This document shows positions 15,186 through 22,767 of a stretch of DNA of 23,713 nt, piece after piece. Origin of the DNA: Alphaproteobacteria bacterium (GTDB lineage: Bacteria; Pseudomonadota; Alphaproteobacteria; Holosporales; Holosporaceae); NCBI GenBank assembly GCA_016870135.1, contig VGCF01000007.1, positions 1 to 23,713 of the forward strand, read 5' to 3'. The notes beneath the pieces were generated by a model, which saw nothing but the letters and a program-made list of their open reading frames with translations, searched no databases and was not told the DNA's origin. The position numbers and the translations under genes are program-made. Positions within the stretch are counted from its first letter, which is position 1, and each line of letters begins with the position of its first letter.

Positions 15186-16817
15186 ATGAAATTTTCCGAT
15201 GCCTTTATTGCCACATTGCGTCAACGCATTTCGTTAACCGACGTGGTGGGCAAGCACGTGCGCTTATTGCGAAAAGGAAAAATGATGATGGGGTTGTGTC
15301 CATTTCATGGAGAAAAAACCCCATCGTTCAGTCTGAATCCATCACGAGGCACGTATCATTGCTTTGGGTGTGGGGCACGTGGTGACGTGATTGATTTTGT
15401 GCGTCAACATACACGATCGTCCTTTACCGATGCGGTGATTATGTTGGCGGGCTCTGTTGGCATGGAATTGCCCAGGGAAACCAACGAGAGCACCTTGCAA
15501 GATTATGCTGTAAAAGAAATGTGGCGATCGATGGAAATGGCGTGTCAATGGTTTCAAGATCAGTTAAGTGGCCATACAGTGGCGATGGCTTATTTGAACA
15601 AACGGGGTATCACCCCAGAGGAAATTCGTCGTTTTCGTATTGGTTGGGCTCCTGCATACGGGTTAATGAGTCATGGTCAGAATTTGGGTTTTTCTGCGTC
15701 GTGTATGGAAAAAGCAGGATTGGTGATGCAGCGTACAGGAACAGGAGAATATTTTGATCGATTTCGCAATCGCATCATGTTCCCCATTGTCACGGCAACG
15801 GGTAAAGTGATGGCTTTTGGGGGCAGGGCGCTGGGTCATGAGCAGCCAAAATATATGAATTCACCCGAAACACCTTTGTTTATCAAGGGACAGAATTTGT
15901 ATCGATCATTAGTCATTCCCGTGGGCCGACCTGTATTGGTGGTGGAGGGGTATTTGGATGTCATTTCCGCTGCACGATTTTATGGTGCCGTCGCCCCGTT
16001 GGGTACGGCTCTGACCACAGCCCAACTGGCCTTGGTGTGGAAACAGTGCCCAGAGCCCGTGGTGTGCTTTGATCCCGATGGGGCGGGACAAAAAGCCGCA
16101 TTAAAAATGGCCATTATGGCTTTGCCCCTGATCAAACCTGGTTTTAGTTTAAAATTTGCCACCATGCCTCCAGAATTGGATCCTCATGCATTGATTCAAA
16201 CCCATGGTCAAGCAGCATTGGAAAAAGTGGTGAATCAGGCTGTGCCATTGAGTCAATTTTTATGGTCTCATTTGTTTGCAAAACCCATGACGCCAGAGCG
16301 AAAAGCAGAGGCGGTGGAGCAGTGGGAAACATGGGTTGCGAGTATCGAGCATTTGTATATTCGTCGTTTGTACAAGGATTTCTTTTATCAAAATCGAAAA
16401 CAATCGTCACATGCTGCTGTTCCGGTGGCACCAGGGGTGGTGTTGCATCAAAAAATTTTATTGGGATTGTTGGTGTTAAAGCCTTTTTTGATTGATCGTG
16501 TCAGAGAATCATTGTCCGCCATGGCCTTTTCTGGGGAAAGTGCGTGGTTACATGTGCGCAATTATTTGGTATCATGGGAAGAAGGGGCTTGTTTTTCGCC
16601 ATTACAAGAATTTCTGGGTCCAGATTGGCAGAAACAAATTTCAGCCGTTTCTTTGCATATTCCAGGAGATACGGCGTGTTTTGAAACCTATTGGCATGAT
16701 CTTTTTAATCGCTATCAAACCCAATTGTATCAAAATTCAGAATTGGTCGCATTGAAAAAAGAATTGATGCAGGTGCCTGGAACATGGGAGCGTTTGAAAA
16801 ATCTCAGAGAATTTTAG
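15186..16817 (+). CDS. dnaG: DNA primase
   Basis: DnaG lays down RNA primers at the replication fork with the DnaB helicase. The product (543 residues from this start) opens MKFSDAFIATLRQRISLTDVVG, matching alphaproteobacterial primases. It has the CHC2 zinc-binding domain (C38, H41, C59, C62 in CPFHGEKTPSF...YHCFGCGARGD), the catalytic core with FGGRAL, the TOPRIM Glu motif VVEGYLDV (about 251-258) and FDPDGAG (about 294-300), and a shorter than usual C-terminal helicase-binding part. Length is somewhat below the common 580-650. An in-frame ATG at 15156 adds ten non-conserved residues and is too close to the -10. Its stop codon TAG is embedded in the rpoD ribosome-binding site, so the two genes form an operon. 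Confidence 0.96.
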   Translation: MKFSDAFIATLRQRISLTDVVGKHVRLLRKGKMMMGLCPFHGEKTPSFSLNPSRGTYHCFGCGARGDVIDFVRQHTRSSFTDAVIMLAGSVGMELPRETNESTLQDYAVKEMWRSMEMACQWFQDQLSGHTVAMAYLNKRGITPEEIRRFRIGWAPAYGLMSHGQNLGFSASCMEKAGLVMQRTGTGEYFDRFRNRIMFPIVTATGKVMAFGGRALGHEQPKYMNSPETPLFIKGQNLYRSLVIPVGRPVLVVEGYLDVISAARFYGAVAPLGTALTTAQLALVWKQCPEPVVCFDPDGAGQKAALKMAIMALPLIKPGFSLKFATMPPELDPHALIQTHGQAALEKVVNQAVPLSQFLWSHLFAKPMTPERKAEAVEQWETWVASIEHLYIRRLYKDFFYQNRKQSSHAAVPVAPGVVLHQKILLGLLVLKPFLIDRVRESLSAMAFSGESAWLHVRNYLVSWEEGACFSPLQEFLGPDWQKQISAVSLHIPGDTACFETYWHDLFNRYQTQLYQNSELVALKKELMQVPGTWERLKNLREF

Positions 16818-16825
16818 GAGGTCAC

Positions 16826-18700
16826 ATGATAAAAACAACAGATTTGATAGAACGGGAAGAAGACGAGGGGCTTTCTGATGCGGGATCAAGAAAAAATTGG
16901 GCCGATGATGATGATTTTCAAAATCATAAATTCGTTAAAAAGGCCATGGCGCGGTTGATTGAAAAGGGAAAAGAACAAGGGTTTGTGACCCACAACAATG
17001 TGTGCAGAGCTTTTGCCGTTCGCCATATCAACCAAGATGTTTTGGACTTTGTGACGGATTCTTTGTCCGATGCGGGTATTTCTCTGGTTGAGGATGATAT
17101 TCCTGATTCTGATGGCCAAGGTTTTTTTTCCATTGATCCAACCGATTCCCAGGAAGAATCTATGGAAGAAGAGTGGTCGCGTATTGATGATCCAGTACGT
17201 CTGTATTTAAAGGAAATCGGAACCATTGCCCTGTTGTCACGAAACGGAGAAATTCAGATCGCGCAACGCATTGAACGGGGTCGGGAAAAAATCATTGTGG
17301 CCCTGTGCTGTTGTCCGTTAACCTTTGAGAAATTGGGCCAATGGCGCGACGAGGTTGCTTCGGGCAGCATGCTGTTAAAAGCCTTGTTTGACCTTGAGGA
17401 AGACAAGGGATTTTCCGAAAAAGATGACGAGGCTGGTTTGGTTAATCTGGAAAAGGACATTCCCATCAGCAATCTGGCTGTACCCGTGGTGGATGCATCA
17501 GAGGAAGAACCCTTAGAAGAGGTGATCAATCCCGATGTATTCATAGAGCGTCTGGATGCATTTTTGATGCTGGGAAAAGAATTAAACGAGGAGAATTGCC
17601 AAGAATTATTTCATTTGTTCAAGGAATTGCGCTTGCAACCCCAGCGGGTCAAGGAATTGATTGCGCGGATATGTTCTTTTCAAAAGGATTTATTACAGCT
17701 GGATTCGCAAATGTTAAAGCTGGCTGAATCCTGTGGGGTGCGACGTAAAGACTTTTTGGATCGTTATACACCCAGTAATCCCGTTCAATGGTTAGAAACC
17801 CTAAGCAAAGATGGGTCATTATCGGCCAGTTGGAAAACATTTTTTGAACGCCATCACAATACATTATTAGAGATTTCCGTTCAAATTCAACATATTTCCG
17901 ATACGGTTTCCATGCCACTGGATCAATTGCGTAAAGTCATTCGTGATGTCCAGATCGGAGAAGAAGAGGCGGAACATGCCAAAAAAGAAATGATCGGCGC
18001 CAATTTACGTCTGGTCATTTCCATTGCCAAGAAATACACCAATAGAGGATTGCAATTTCTGGATTTAATTCAAGAAGGCAACATCGGATTGATGAAGGCT
18101 GTGGATAAATTCGAATATCAACGCGGGTACAAGTTTTCTACTTATGCCACATGGTGGATTCGTCAAGCCATTACGCGATCCATTGCCGATCAGGGACGAA
18201 CCATTCGTATTCCGGTGCACATGATTGAAACCATCAATAAGTTGGTGCGCGTGTCTCGACAATTGGTTCATGAAACGGGTCAAGAGCCCACCCCAGAGGA
18301 ATTGTCTGTCAAAATGGGTATACCGGCAGAAAAAATCAAAAAGATTTTGAAAATTGCCAAGGAGCCCATCAGTCTGGCCACCCCCGTGGGTGATGAGGAT
18401 GACAGCCATATTGTTGACTTTTTAAAAGATGAAAATGCGGTTTCGCCTATTAATGCGGCTATATTGAGTGATTTAAAGGGGGTGGTAACCGAGGTTCTGT
18501 CTTCGCTGACCGCACGAGAAGAGCGGGTGTTACGCATGCGTTTTGGGATTGGTACACGCAGTGAAAATACGCTGGAAGAGGTTGGTAAGAGCTTTCAAGT
18601 GACAAGAGAGCGTATTCGACAAATCGAATCCAAGGCATTGCGGAAATTAAAACATCCCCTACGATCGAAAAAATTACGCAGCTTTTTGGATGTAGAATAA
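16826..18700 (+). CDS. rpoD: RNA polymerase primary sigma factor RpoD (sigma-70)
   Basis: The housekeeping sigma factor recognises -35/-10 promoters. The 624-residue product has region 1.1 (about 30-90), region 1.2 DDPVRLYLKEIG, an acidic non-conserved spacer, region 2 (LRLVISIAKKYTNRGLQFLD through YATWWIRQAITR, about 394-455), region 3 and region 4 with the helix-turn-helix TLEEVGKSFQVTRERIRQIE (about 581-600). ATG 16826 has a perfect AGGAGG (16816-16821) upstream, overlapping the dnaG stop; this decides the start over an in-frame ATG at 16784 inside dnaG. The dnaG-rpoD pair is the core of the classic macromolecular synthesis operon; rpsU is absent here. Confidence 0.98.
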   Translation: MIKTTDLIEREEDEGLSDAGSRKNWADDDDFQNHKFVKKAMARLIEKGKEQGFVTHNNVCRAFAVRHINQDVLDFVTDSLSDAGISLVEDDIPDSDGQGFFSIDPTDSQEESMEEEWSRIDDPVRLYLKEIGTIALLSRNGEIQIAQRIERGREKIIVALCCCPLTFEKLGQWRDEVASGSMLLKALFDLEEDKGFSEKDDEAGLVNLEKDIPISNLAVPVVDASEEEPLEEVINPDVFIERLDAFLMLGKELNEENCQELFHLFKELRLQPQRVKELIARICSFQKDLLQLDSQMLKLAESCGVRRKDFLDRYTPSNPVQWLETLSKDGSLSASWKTFFERHHNTLLEISVQIQHISDTVSMPLDQLRKVIRDVQIGEEEAEHAKKEMIGANLRLVISIAKKYTNRGLQFLDLIQEGNIGLMKAVDKFEYQRGYKFSTYATWWIRQAITRSIADQGRTIRIPVHMIETINKLVRVSRQLVHETGQEPTPEELSVKMGIPAEKIKKILKIAKEPISLATPVGDEDDSHIVDFLKDENAVSPINAAILSDLKGVVTEVLSSLTAREERVLRMRFGIGTRSENTLEEVGKSFQVTRERIRQIESKALRKLKHPLRSKKLRSFLDVE

Positions 18701-18779
18701 GGCTGGGGATGGGGTTAATCCCACGATCCTTGTCCATGGTTCTGCACCGATTTGTGCGTAAAGGAAAAGATTTTTTGGC

Positions 18780-18826
18780 GCAAACGGCATAGAGAAAAGG
18801 GTATGGAGCAAACGGTATGGAACAAA
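18780..18826 (+). repeat. Imperfect 28-base-period direct repeat
   Basis: GCAAACGGCATAGAGAAAA at 18780-18798 recurs as GCAAACGGTATGGAACAAA at 18808-18826, 15 of 19 bases alike. Function unknown. Confidence 0.4.
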
Positions 18827-18965
18827 GAGCAGCATCTTTAAGAAGGGACAATGGTGTCAAAGAAACCCGTTGGGTATTGTACGCGATCATCTGTGACAAC
18901 GCGGTCAACGCCAATCACCAGGGATGAACCACCATACGATCTGTACATACATCCCACAGGGAAGC

Positions 18966-18987
18966 AAAGGGGAAGATTCCCCTTTTT
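18966..18987 (+). terminator. Intrinsic terminator downstream of rpoD
   Basis: AAAGGGG (18966-18972), loop AAGATT, CCCCTTT (18979-18985) followed by TT. The stem can extend to AAAGGGGAA/TTCCCCTTT. With A-rich and T-rich flanks it could work on both strands. It is the cleanest terminator in the window. Confidence 0.7.
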
Positions 18988-19019
18988 GTAAACGGGACTT
19001 GGTTGTAGGGGGGGGCACA

Positions 19020-19049
19020 TTGACCGACGAGGCTGTTTTCTGAGATCAT
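19020..19049 (+). promoter_or_regulatory. Possible aspS promoter
   Basis: TTGACC (19020-19025), 18 bases, GATCAT (19044-19049). The -35 is strong, the -10 weak (four of six). It ends 34 bases before ATG 19084 and sits just after the terminator, as expected for a new transcription unit. Confidence 0.4.
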
Positions 19050-19083
19050 GGGTTTACGTATTTTATGACGCCTTACATTCTTT

Positions 19084-20961
19084 ATGACAGATCGCACCAG
19101 CCGTGAACCATCCATGTCAACACAAGGAGCAAGCACAGGTCAACCTGAAGCCATTTCAGAAACTCATCTGCAGCATACTGCATACCGAACCCATCATTGC
19201 GGAGCGTTGCGTCTGCATCATTTGAATCAACAGGTTAAAGTCTGTGGATGGCTGCACCGCAAGCGTGACCATGGGGGATTAATTTTCCTGGACATTCGTG
19301 ACCATTACGGTATGATCCAGTGTGTGCTAGAAGAAGGCCACCCAGAGTGGAATTTGGCTGAATCATTAAGCGTTGAAACGGTGGTGCAGATCGGGGGTTT
19401 GGTCATGGCCAGATCAGAAAACACACGCAACCCAGGACTAGATACGGGCGATGTCGAGGTGGTGGTGCAGGCCCTGAATGTATTATCCCGCGCCATTGCC
19501 TTACCCTTGCCTGTCAACACTGATGCCGATTATCCCGAAGACATTCGTTTAACCTATCGTTTTTTAGACTTACGTCGCCCGGCCATGCATCAAGCCATGG
19601 TGACGCGCAGTCAAATCATTGCCTTTATGCGTGCCATGATGGTAGCCCAAGGGTTTTTAGAAATTCAAACACCGATTTTAACGGCCCCCAGTCCCGAAGG
19701 TGCCAGGGATTATGTGGTTCCCAGTCGTTTGTATCCGGGTGAATTTTATGCATTACCCCAGGCCCCGCAACAATTTAAACAGCTGTTGATGGCCTCTGGT
19801 TTTGATAAATATTTTCAAATTGCCCCCTGTTTCAGGGATGAATCATCACGTGCCGATCGTTCGCCGGGTGAATTTTACCAATTAGACTTGGAGATGGCTT
19901 TTGTCAGTCAGGAAGACGTCTGGAATGCCCTTGAACCCGTGTTGCAAAAAACCTTTGAACATTTTGCACCAAAGGCATCCGTAACCCAAGGCCCATTTCC
20001 CAGAATTCCTTATGCCGATGCCATGGTGATGTATGGTACCGACAAGCCTGATTTACGCAATCCTCTGATCATTCAGGACATGACGGACCAAATACACATC
20101 AGTATTTTTCAATCGGTGGTGGAAAAGGGGGGAGTCATTCGTGCCCTGGTGGTACCTGGTGCCGTGGCGCAATCGCGCAAGTTTTTCAAGGATTTGGAAA
20201 GCTGGGTGATGGAAAAAGGGGCAAAGGGATTGGGGTATATCAGCCATGGTGCCGATGGGTTACAAGGACCTTTGGTCAAGTTTTGCCCCCCAGAAACGTG
20301 CGAGGTGCTGAAAGCTGCGATTCCCATCCATGGTGTGGTCTTTTTTGTATGCGACAAGAGAGATGCAGCCACCGCTCTGGCTGGGCAATTACGCACCCAT
20401 TTGGGTCAATTGTTGGGGTTGATCGATGAGTCGGCTTTTGAATTATGTTGGATTACGGATTTCCCCATGTACGAGCAAGACGTTGCGACGGGACAAATCG
20501 TGTTTTCCCATAATCCATTTTCTATGCCACAAGGGGAAATGGATGCGTTGATGCACCAGGACCCATTGCAAATCAAGGCCTATCAATACGATATCGTATG
20601 CAATGGTATCGAGTTGTCCAGTGGTGCCATTCGAAATCATCGCCCTGATGTGATGTACAAAGCGTTTGAAATCGCGGGGTACAGCAAAGAGCACGTGGAT
20701 CAGCAATTTGGTGCCATGATCAAGGCTTTTCAATATGGTGTTCCCCCCCATGGGGGCAGTGCGCCGGGCATTGATCGCATGGTGATGCTGTTGGCCGGTA
20801 CGCCCAATATCAGAGAAGTGATTCCATTTCCGCTGAATCAGCAGGCGCGTGATTTAATGATGGGGGCGCCATCGCCACTGTCTGCAGAACGTTTAGAGGA
20901 ATTGCATTTGCGCATCATCAAGGATATAGGAAAAAAACCTGGGGTGCCACCAAGCCGTTGA
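19084..20961 (+). CDS. aspS: Aspartate-tRNA ligase (AspRS)
   Basis: AspRS charges tRNA-Asp; where asparaginyl-tRNA is made by GatCAB, this type may also charge tRNA-Asn. The 625-residue product has an N-terminal OB-fold anticodon domain (CGWLHRKRDHGGLIFLDIRD, about 55-74), the class II catalytic core with motif 2 FRDESSRADRSPGEFYQLDLEM (split here as FRDESSRADRS then PGEFYQLDLEM, about 250-271), the bacterial GAD insertion (about 300-420) and motif 3 APGIDRMVMLL (about 560-570). RADRSPGEFYQLD is characteristic of alphaproteobacterial AspRS. Homology begins at about residue 33 (YRTHHCGALR), so the first 30 residues are a variable leader; ATG 19084 or ATG 19114 may be used, and the promoter spacing favours 19084. 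It is monocistronic. Confidence 0.97.
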   Translation: MTDRTSREPSMSTQGASTGQPEAISETHLQHTAYRTHHCGALRLHHLNQQVKVCGWLHRKRDHGGLIFLDIRDHYGMIQCVLEEGHPEWNLAESLSVETVVQIGGLVMARSENTRNPGLDTGDVEVVVQALNVLSRAIALPLPVNTDADYPEDIRLTYRFLDLRRPAMHQAMVTRSQIIAFMRAMMVAQGFLEIQTPILTAPSPEGARDYVVPSRLYPGEFYALPQAPQQFKQLLMASGFDKYFQIAPCFRDESSRADRSPGEFYQLDLEMAFVSQEDVWNALEPVLQKTFEHFAPKASVTQGPFPRIPYADAMVMYGTDKPDLRNPLIIQDMTDQIHISIFQSVVEKGGVIRALVVPGAVAQSRKFFKDLESWVMEKGAKGLGYISHGADGLQGPLVKFCPPETCEVLKAAIPIHGVVFFVCDKRDAATALAGQLRTHLGQLLGLIDESAFELCWITDFPMYEQDVATGQIVFSHNPFSMPQGEMDALMHQDPLQIKAYQYDIVCNGIELSSGAIRNHRPDVMYKAFEIAGYSKEHVDQQFGAMIKAFQYGVPPHGGSAPGIDRMVMLLAGTPNIREVIPFPLNQQARDLMMGAPSPLSAERLEELHLRIIKDIGKKPGVPPSR

Positions 20962-21058
20962 ACCCTGTGGCAAAAGGGGAGGGTGCGCCCAGGGGAAAGA
21001 GCTGAAAGTGGGGCAAAAAAGACGACAGGTGGAACACAAGGGGTTCGTTTTTTGGGCT

Positions 21059-21116
21059 GGGGTTGTCTATGTACGGGCTGTCCGTGTACAAGTGTAACCC
21101 CTGAGATAGGGACAAC
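21059..21116 (+). other. Candidate structured RNA element with two exclusive stems
   Basis: GGGGTT (21059-21064) pairs with AACCCC (21096-21101), enclosing TGTACGG (21070-21076) paired with CCG...TACA (21082-21090, two-base bulge). Alternatively GTTGTCTAT (21062-21070) pairs with ATA..GACAAC (21106-21116). The two outer stems share bases and cannot coexist. Confidence 0.3.
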
Positions 21117-21189
21117 GAGGTGTTGCGGTGAATAGGGGGGGGTAAGATGTCACCAGGCTTTCATGAGGGGAGAAGATCAAGGGTTGACC

Positions 21190-21207
21190 CCACCATGGCC
21201 ATGGTGG
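21190..21207. repeat. Perfect 18-bp palindrome
   Basis: CCACCATGGCCATGGTGG is fully self-complementary and contains two back-to-back CCATGG hexamers. It lies 129 bases upstream of the HIT gene. It could be a dimeric protein-binding site. Confidence 0.6.
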
Positions 21208-21335
21208 CCCGTGATATAGGCCTGGGTACTCGGTCGTCTGAGTAAGCAGTTTTAGGGGGCATTAATAGTCATCGGTTAGGCCGCCAGGATGGGTTTTTTG
21301 GAATGAAAATAGATGACGCTATACGAGGAGACACA

Positions 21336-21707
21336 ATGAATCAACTAGATCTTAACGCCTATCATACAGACAATATTTTTGCCCGTATGATCCGCAAGGA
21401 ACTCGACTGTCGTCTTGTTTTAGAAACAGAGCACACCATGGCTTTTCATGATGCTTTTCCTGTAGCGCCTGTTCATGTTTTAATTATTCCCAAGGGGAAA
21501 TACATCAAGGCGGATGATTTTTTCTGTGATGCTTCTGATGACGAAATTTTGGATTGGCGACGTGTGGTGGCCAAAGTCATCGACATCATGGATCTTAAGG
21601 AATCGGGATACCGTTTGGTTTGTAACGCTGGGGCCGATGCTGGTCAAGTGATTCCACATTTTCATATGCACGTATTGGGCAAAAAACCCCTTGGCCCCAT
21701 GGCATAG
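21336..21707 (+). CDS. HIT-family (HINT-like) nucleotide hydrolase
   Basis: Histidine-triad proteins of the HINT branch cleave AMP-lysine and other aminoacyl- or phosphoramidate-linked AMP; the physiological role in bacteria is unclear. The 123-residue product has the N-terminal NIFARMIRKELDC motif, the FHDAFPVAPVHVLIIPK strand region (37-53) and the catalytic HFHMHV triad (H108, H110, H112). Length is normal. ATG 21336 is chosen because GAGGAG (21325-21330) lies five bases upstream; an in-frame ATG at 21303 precedes it without a ribosome-binding site. It lies 138 bases before tdk. Confidence 0.95.
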   Translation: MNQLDLNAYHTDNIFARMIRKELDCRLVLETEHTMAFHDAFPVAPVHVLIIPKGKYIKADDFFCDASDDEILDWRRVVAKVIDIMDLKESGYRLVCNAGADAGQVIPHFHMHVLGKKPLGPMA

Positions 21708-21729
21708 GGCGCGCTTGGGTAACGGTGGA

Positions 21730-21758
21730 AGAGGCGGCGCTCCTAGGGCGTCACCTCT
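21730..21758 (+). terminator. Possible terminator after the HIT gene
   Basis: AGAGG (21730-21734) pairs with CCTCT (21754-21758), enclosing CGCTC/GGGCG-type pairing around CTA. ATTTCTGG follows, so the T-tract is weak. It lies 22 bases after the HIT stop codon. Confidence 0.35.
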
Positions 21759-21784
21759 ATTTCTGGATCTGCTCAAGATCTGTC

Positions 21785-21814
21785 TGGTCAATGGGTGCCA
21801 CAGTCCGGTATAAT
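21785..21814 (+). promoter_or_regulatory. tdk promoter
   Basis: TGGTCA (21785-21790), 18 bases, perfect TATAAT (21809-21814) within GGTATAAT. It ends 31 bases before the TTG at 21846. The GTG at 21795 lies inside the promoter, which rules it out as a start on this transcript. Confidence 0.55.
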
Positions 21815-21845
21815 AACCCATCAACATACACGAGAGTGTTCTGTT

Positions 21846-22484
21846 TTGTCCAAGCTGTATTTTTACTTTTCCGCCATGAATGCTGGTAAAACCACAATGT
21901 TATTACAATCGGATTTTAATTACCGAGAGCGCGGTATGTATACCATGTGCTTTTTACCGGCCGTGGTGGCAGAACAATGGAGCCCTGTGATTATGTCACG
22001 CATTGGATTGTCGCGTGTACCGATTATTTTGAACAATGACATGGATGTACTGGACGTGGTGTCCCAAGCAATGGAAAAGAGCACGGTATCGTGTATTTTT
22101 GTGGATGAGGCTCATTTTTTATCCAAACGAAACGTCCGCCAATTGTGTCGCATTGTGGATCGTTTGGATATCCCCGTATTGACTTATGGATTGCGGACGG
22201 ATTTTCAAGGCGAGTTATTCGAGGGCAGCAAGCATTTATTGGCGTGGGCCGATCATTTACAAGAAATGAAAACCATTTGTTTTTGTGGAAAAAAAGCCAT
22301 CATGACGGCGCGTTTTGATGGTTTTGGGAACAAGGTGATTGATGGCGATCAAATCGATTGCGGTGGAAATGATCGATACATTTCATTGTGCCGGCATCAT
22401 CACGATATTTTGGAAAACAACCACGAATTGATGGATCTTTTTGCCGAAGACCACACAGGGGCCCAAAATAGGTGTTCAGGATGA
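21846..22484 (+). CDS. tdk: Thymidine kinase (TK1-like, type II)
   Basis: Tdk phosphorylates thymidine to dTMP in the salvage pathway. From TTG 21846 the 212-residue product opens (M)SKLYFYFSAMNAGKTT, aligning residue for residue with E. coli Tdk (xxLYFYYSAMNAGKST). Visible motifs are the P-loop (9-17), SRIGLS (51-56), Walker B with catalytic Glu VDEAHFL (86-92), YGLRTDFQGELF and the zinc-site cysteines in CFCGKK and CRHHH. TTG is chosen because homology starts there, GAGAG lies nine bases upstream, and the promoter is well placed; a GTG 51 bases earlier adds a non-conserved leader. The enzyme is complete. Its presence suggests that thymidine is taken from the environment or host. Confidence 0.95.
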   Translation: MSKLYFYFSAMNAGKTTMLLQSDFNYRERGMYTMCFLPAVVAEQWSPVIMSRIGLSRVPIILNNDMDVLDVVSQAMEKSTVSCIFVDEAHFLSKRNVRQLCRIVDRLDIPVLTYGLRTDFQGELFEGSKHLLAWADHLQEMKTICFCGKKAIMTARFDGFGNKVIDGDQIDCGGNDRYISLCRHHHDILENNHELMDLFAEDHTGAQNRCSG

Positions 22485-22513
22485 ACATGCTGACACAGCA
22501 GTTGACCCATCCT
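22477..22513 (+). terminator. Stem-loop at the tdk stop codon
   Basis: AGGATG (22478-22483) pairs with CATCCT (22508-22513), with an inner stem TGCTG/CAGCA (22488-22492/22496-22500). TTTGG follows. It overlaps the tdk TGA and could be its terminator, though the T-tract is short. Confidence 0.35.
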
Positions 22514-22538
22514 TTGGATTATCAATGATCTTGATGGT

Positions 22539-22706
22539 TTGATTGATACGGGCGTACTGCAGGCACCATCAGTCTGGGAGGATTTTCGCCCCATTTTTTC
22601 GATTCTTTATCTAGGGGGGTGGAAATTTGTGTCATTGACCACACCCCTTGTACTTGTTACAGCGGCCTTTTCAACATTGGAAACGGCATCTGCAGCCCAT
22701 ATCTAG
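22539..22706 (+). CDS. Doubtful 55-codon ORF after tdk
   Basis: A forward frame open from a TGA at 22503 to TAG 22704-22706 reads as plausible protein (GVLQAPSVWEDFRP..., then a hydrophobic stretch LTTPLVLVTAAF). Only TTG 22539 could start it and no ribosome-binding site is seen. It may be a gene remnant. The rest of 22485-22767 holds nothing else I can support. Confidence 0.15.
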   Translation: MIDTGVLQAPSVWEDFRPIFSILYLGGWKFVSLTTPLVLVTAAFSTLETASAAHI

Positions 22707-22767
22707 CAGAGGGGTATCCACCCCCCCCCATCTGACTCTTGCCTAGATGATGAACCCATTCATCGAA

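Larger units (their letters stand above)
18701..19083 (+). other. Long spacer between rpoD and aspS
   Basis: A 383-base gap without a convincing gene. It contains an imperfect tandem repeat (18780-18826), a Rho-independent-type hairpin (18966-18987) and the putative aspS promoter (19020-19049). Short reverse frames here cross the terminator hairpin and look non-coding. No RNase P, tmRNA or SRP RNA signature is visible. The distance from rpoD to the terminator (about 265 bases) leaves room for an untranslated tail or a small RNA. Confidence 0.5.
20962..21335 (+). other. G-rich, hairpin-rich gap between aspS and the HIT gene
   Basis: No gene is supported in these 374 bases. Self-complementary segments are unusually dense: the two-level hairpin at 21059-21101, an alternative pairing of 21062-21070 with 21106-21116, CAAC/GTTG near 21113-21125, GGTGA/TCACC, an 18-base perfect palindrome (21190-21207) and TACTC/GAGTA (21227-21231/21240-21244). 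I could not match any known RNA family. It may be an untranslated structured RNA or decayed DNA. Confidence 0.4.

Noticed and set aside
18838..19020. 60-codon reverse frame between rpoD and aspS
   Set aside because: It reads through the terminator hairpin, has no ribosome-binding site and matches nothing I recognise.
18701..19083. RNase P RNA, tmRNA or SRP RNA in the long spacers
   Set aside because: None of the conserved cores of these RNAs was found in 18701-19083 or 20962-21335 on either strand.
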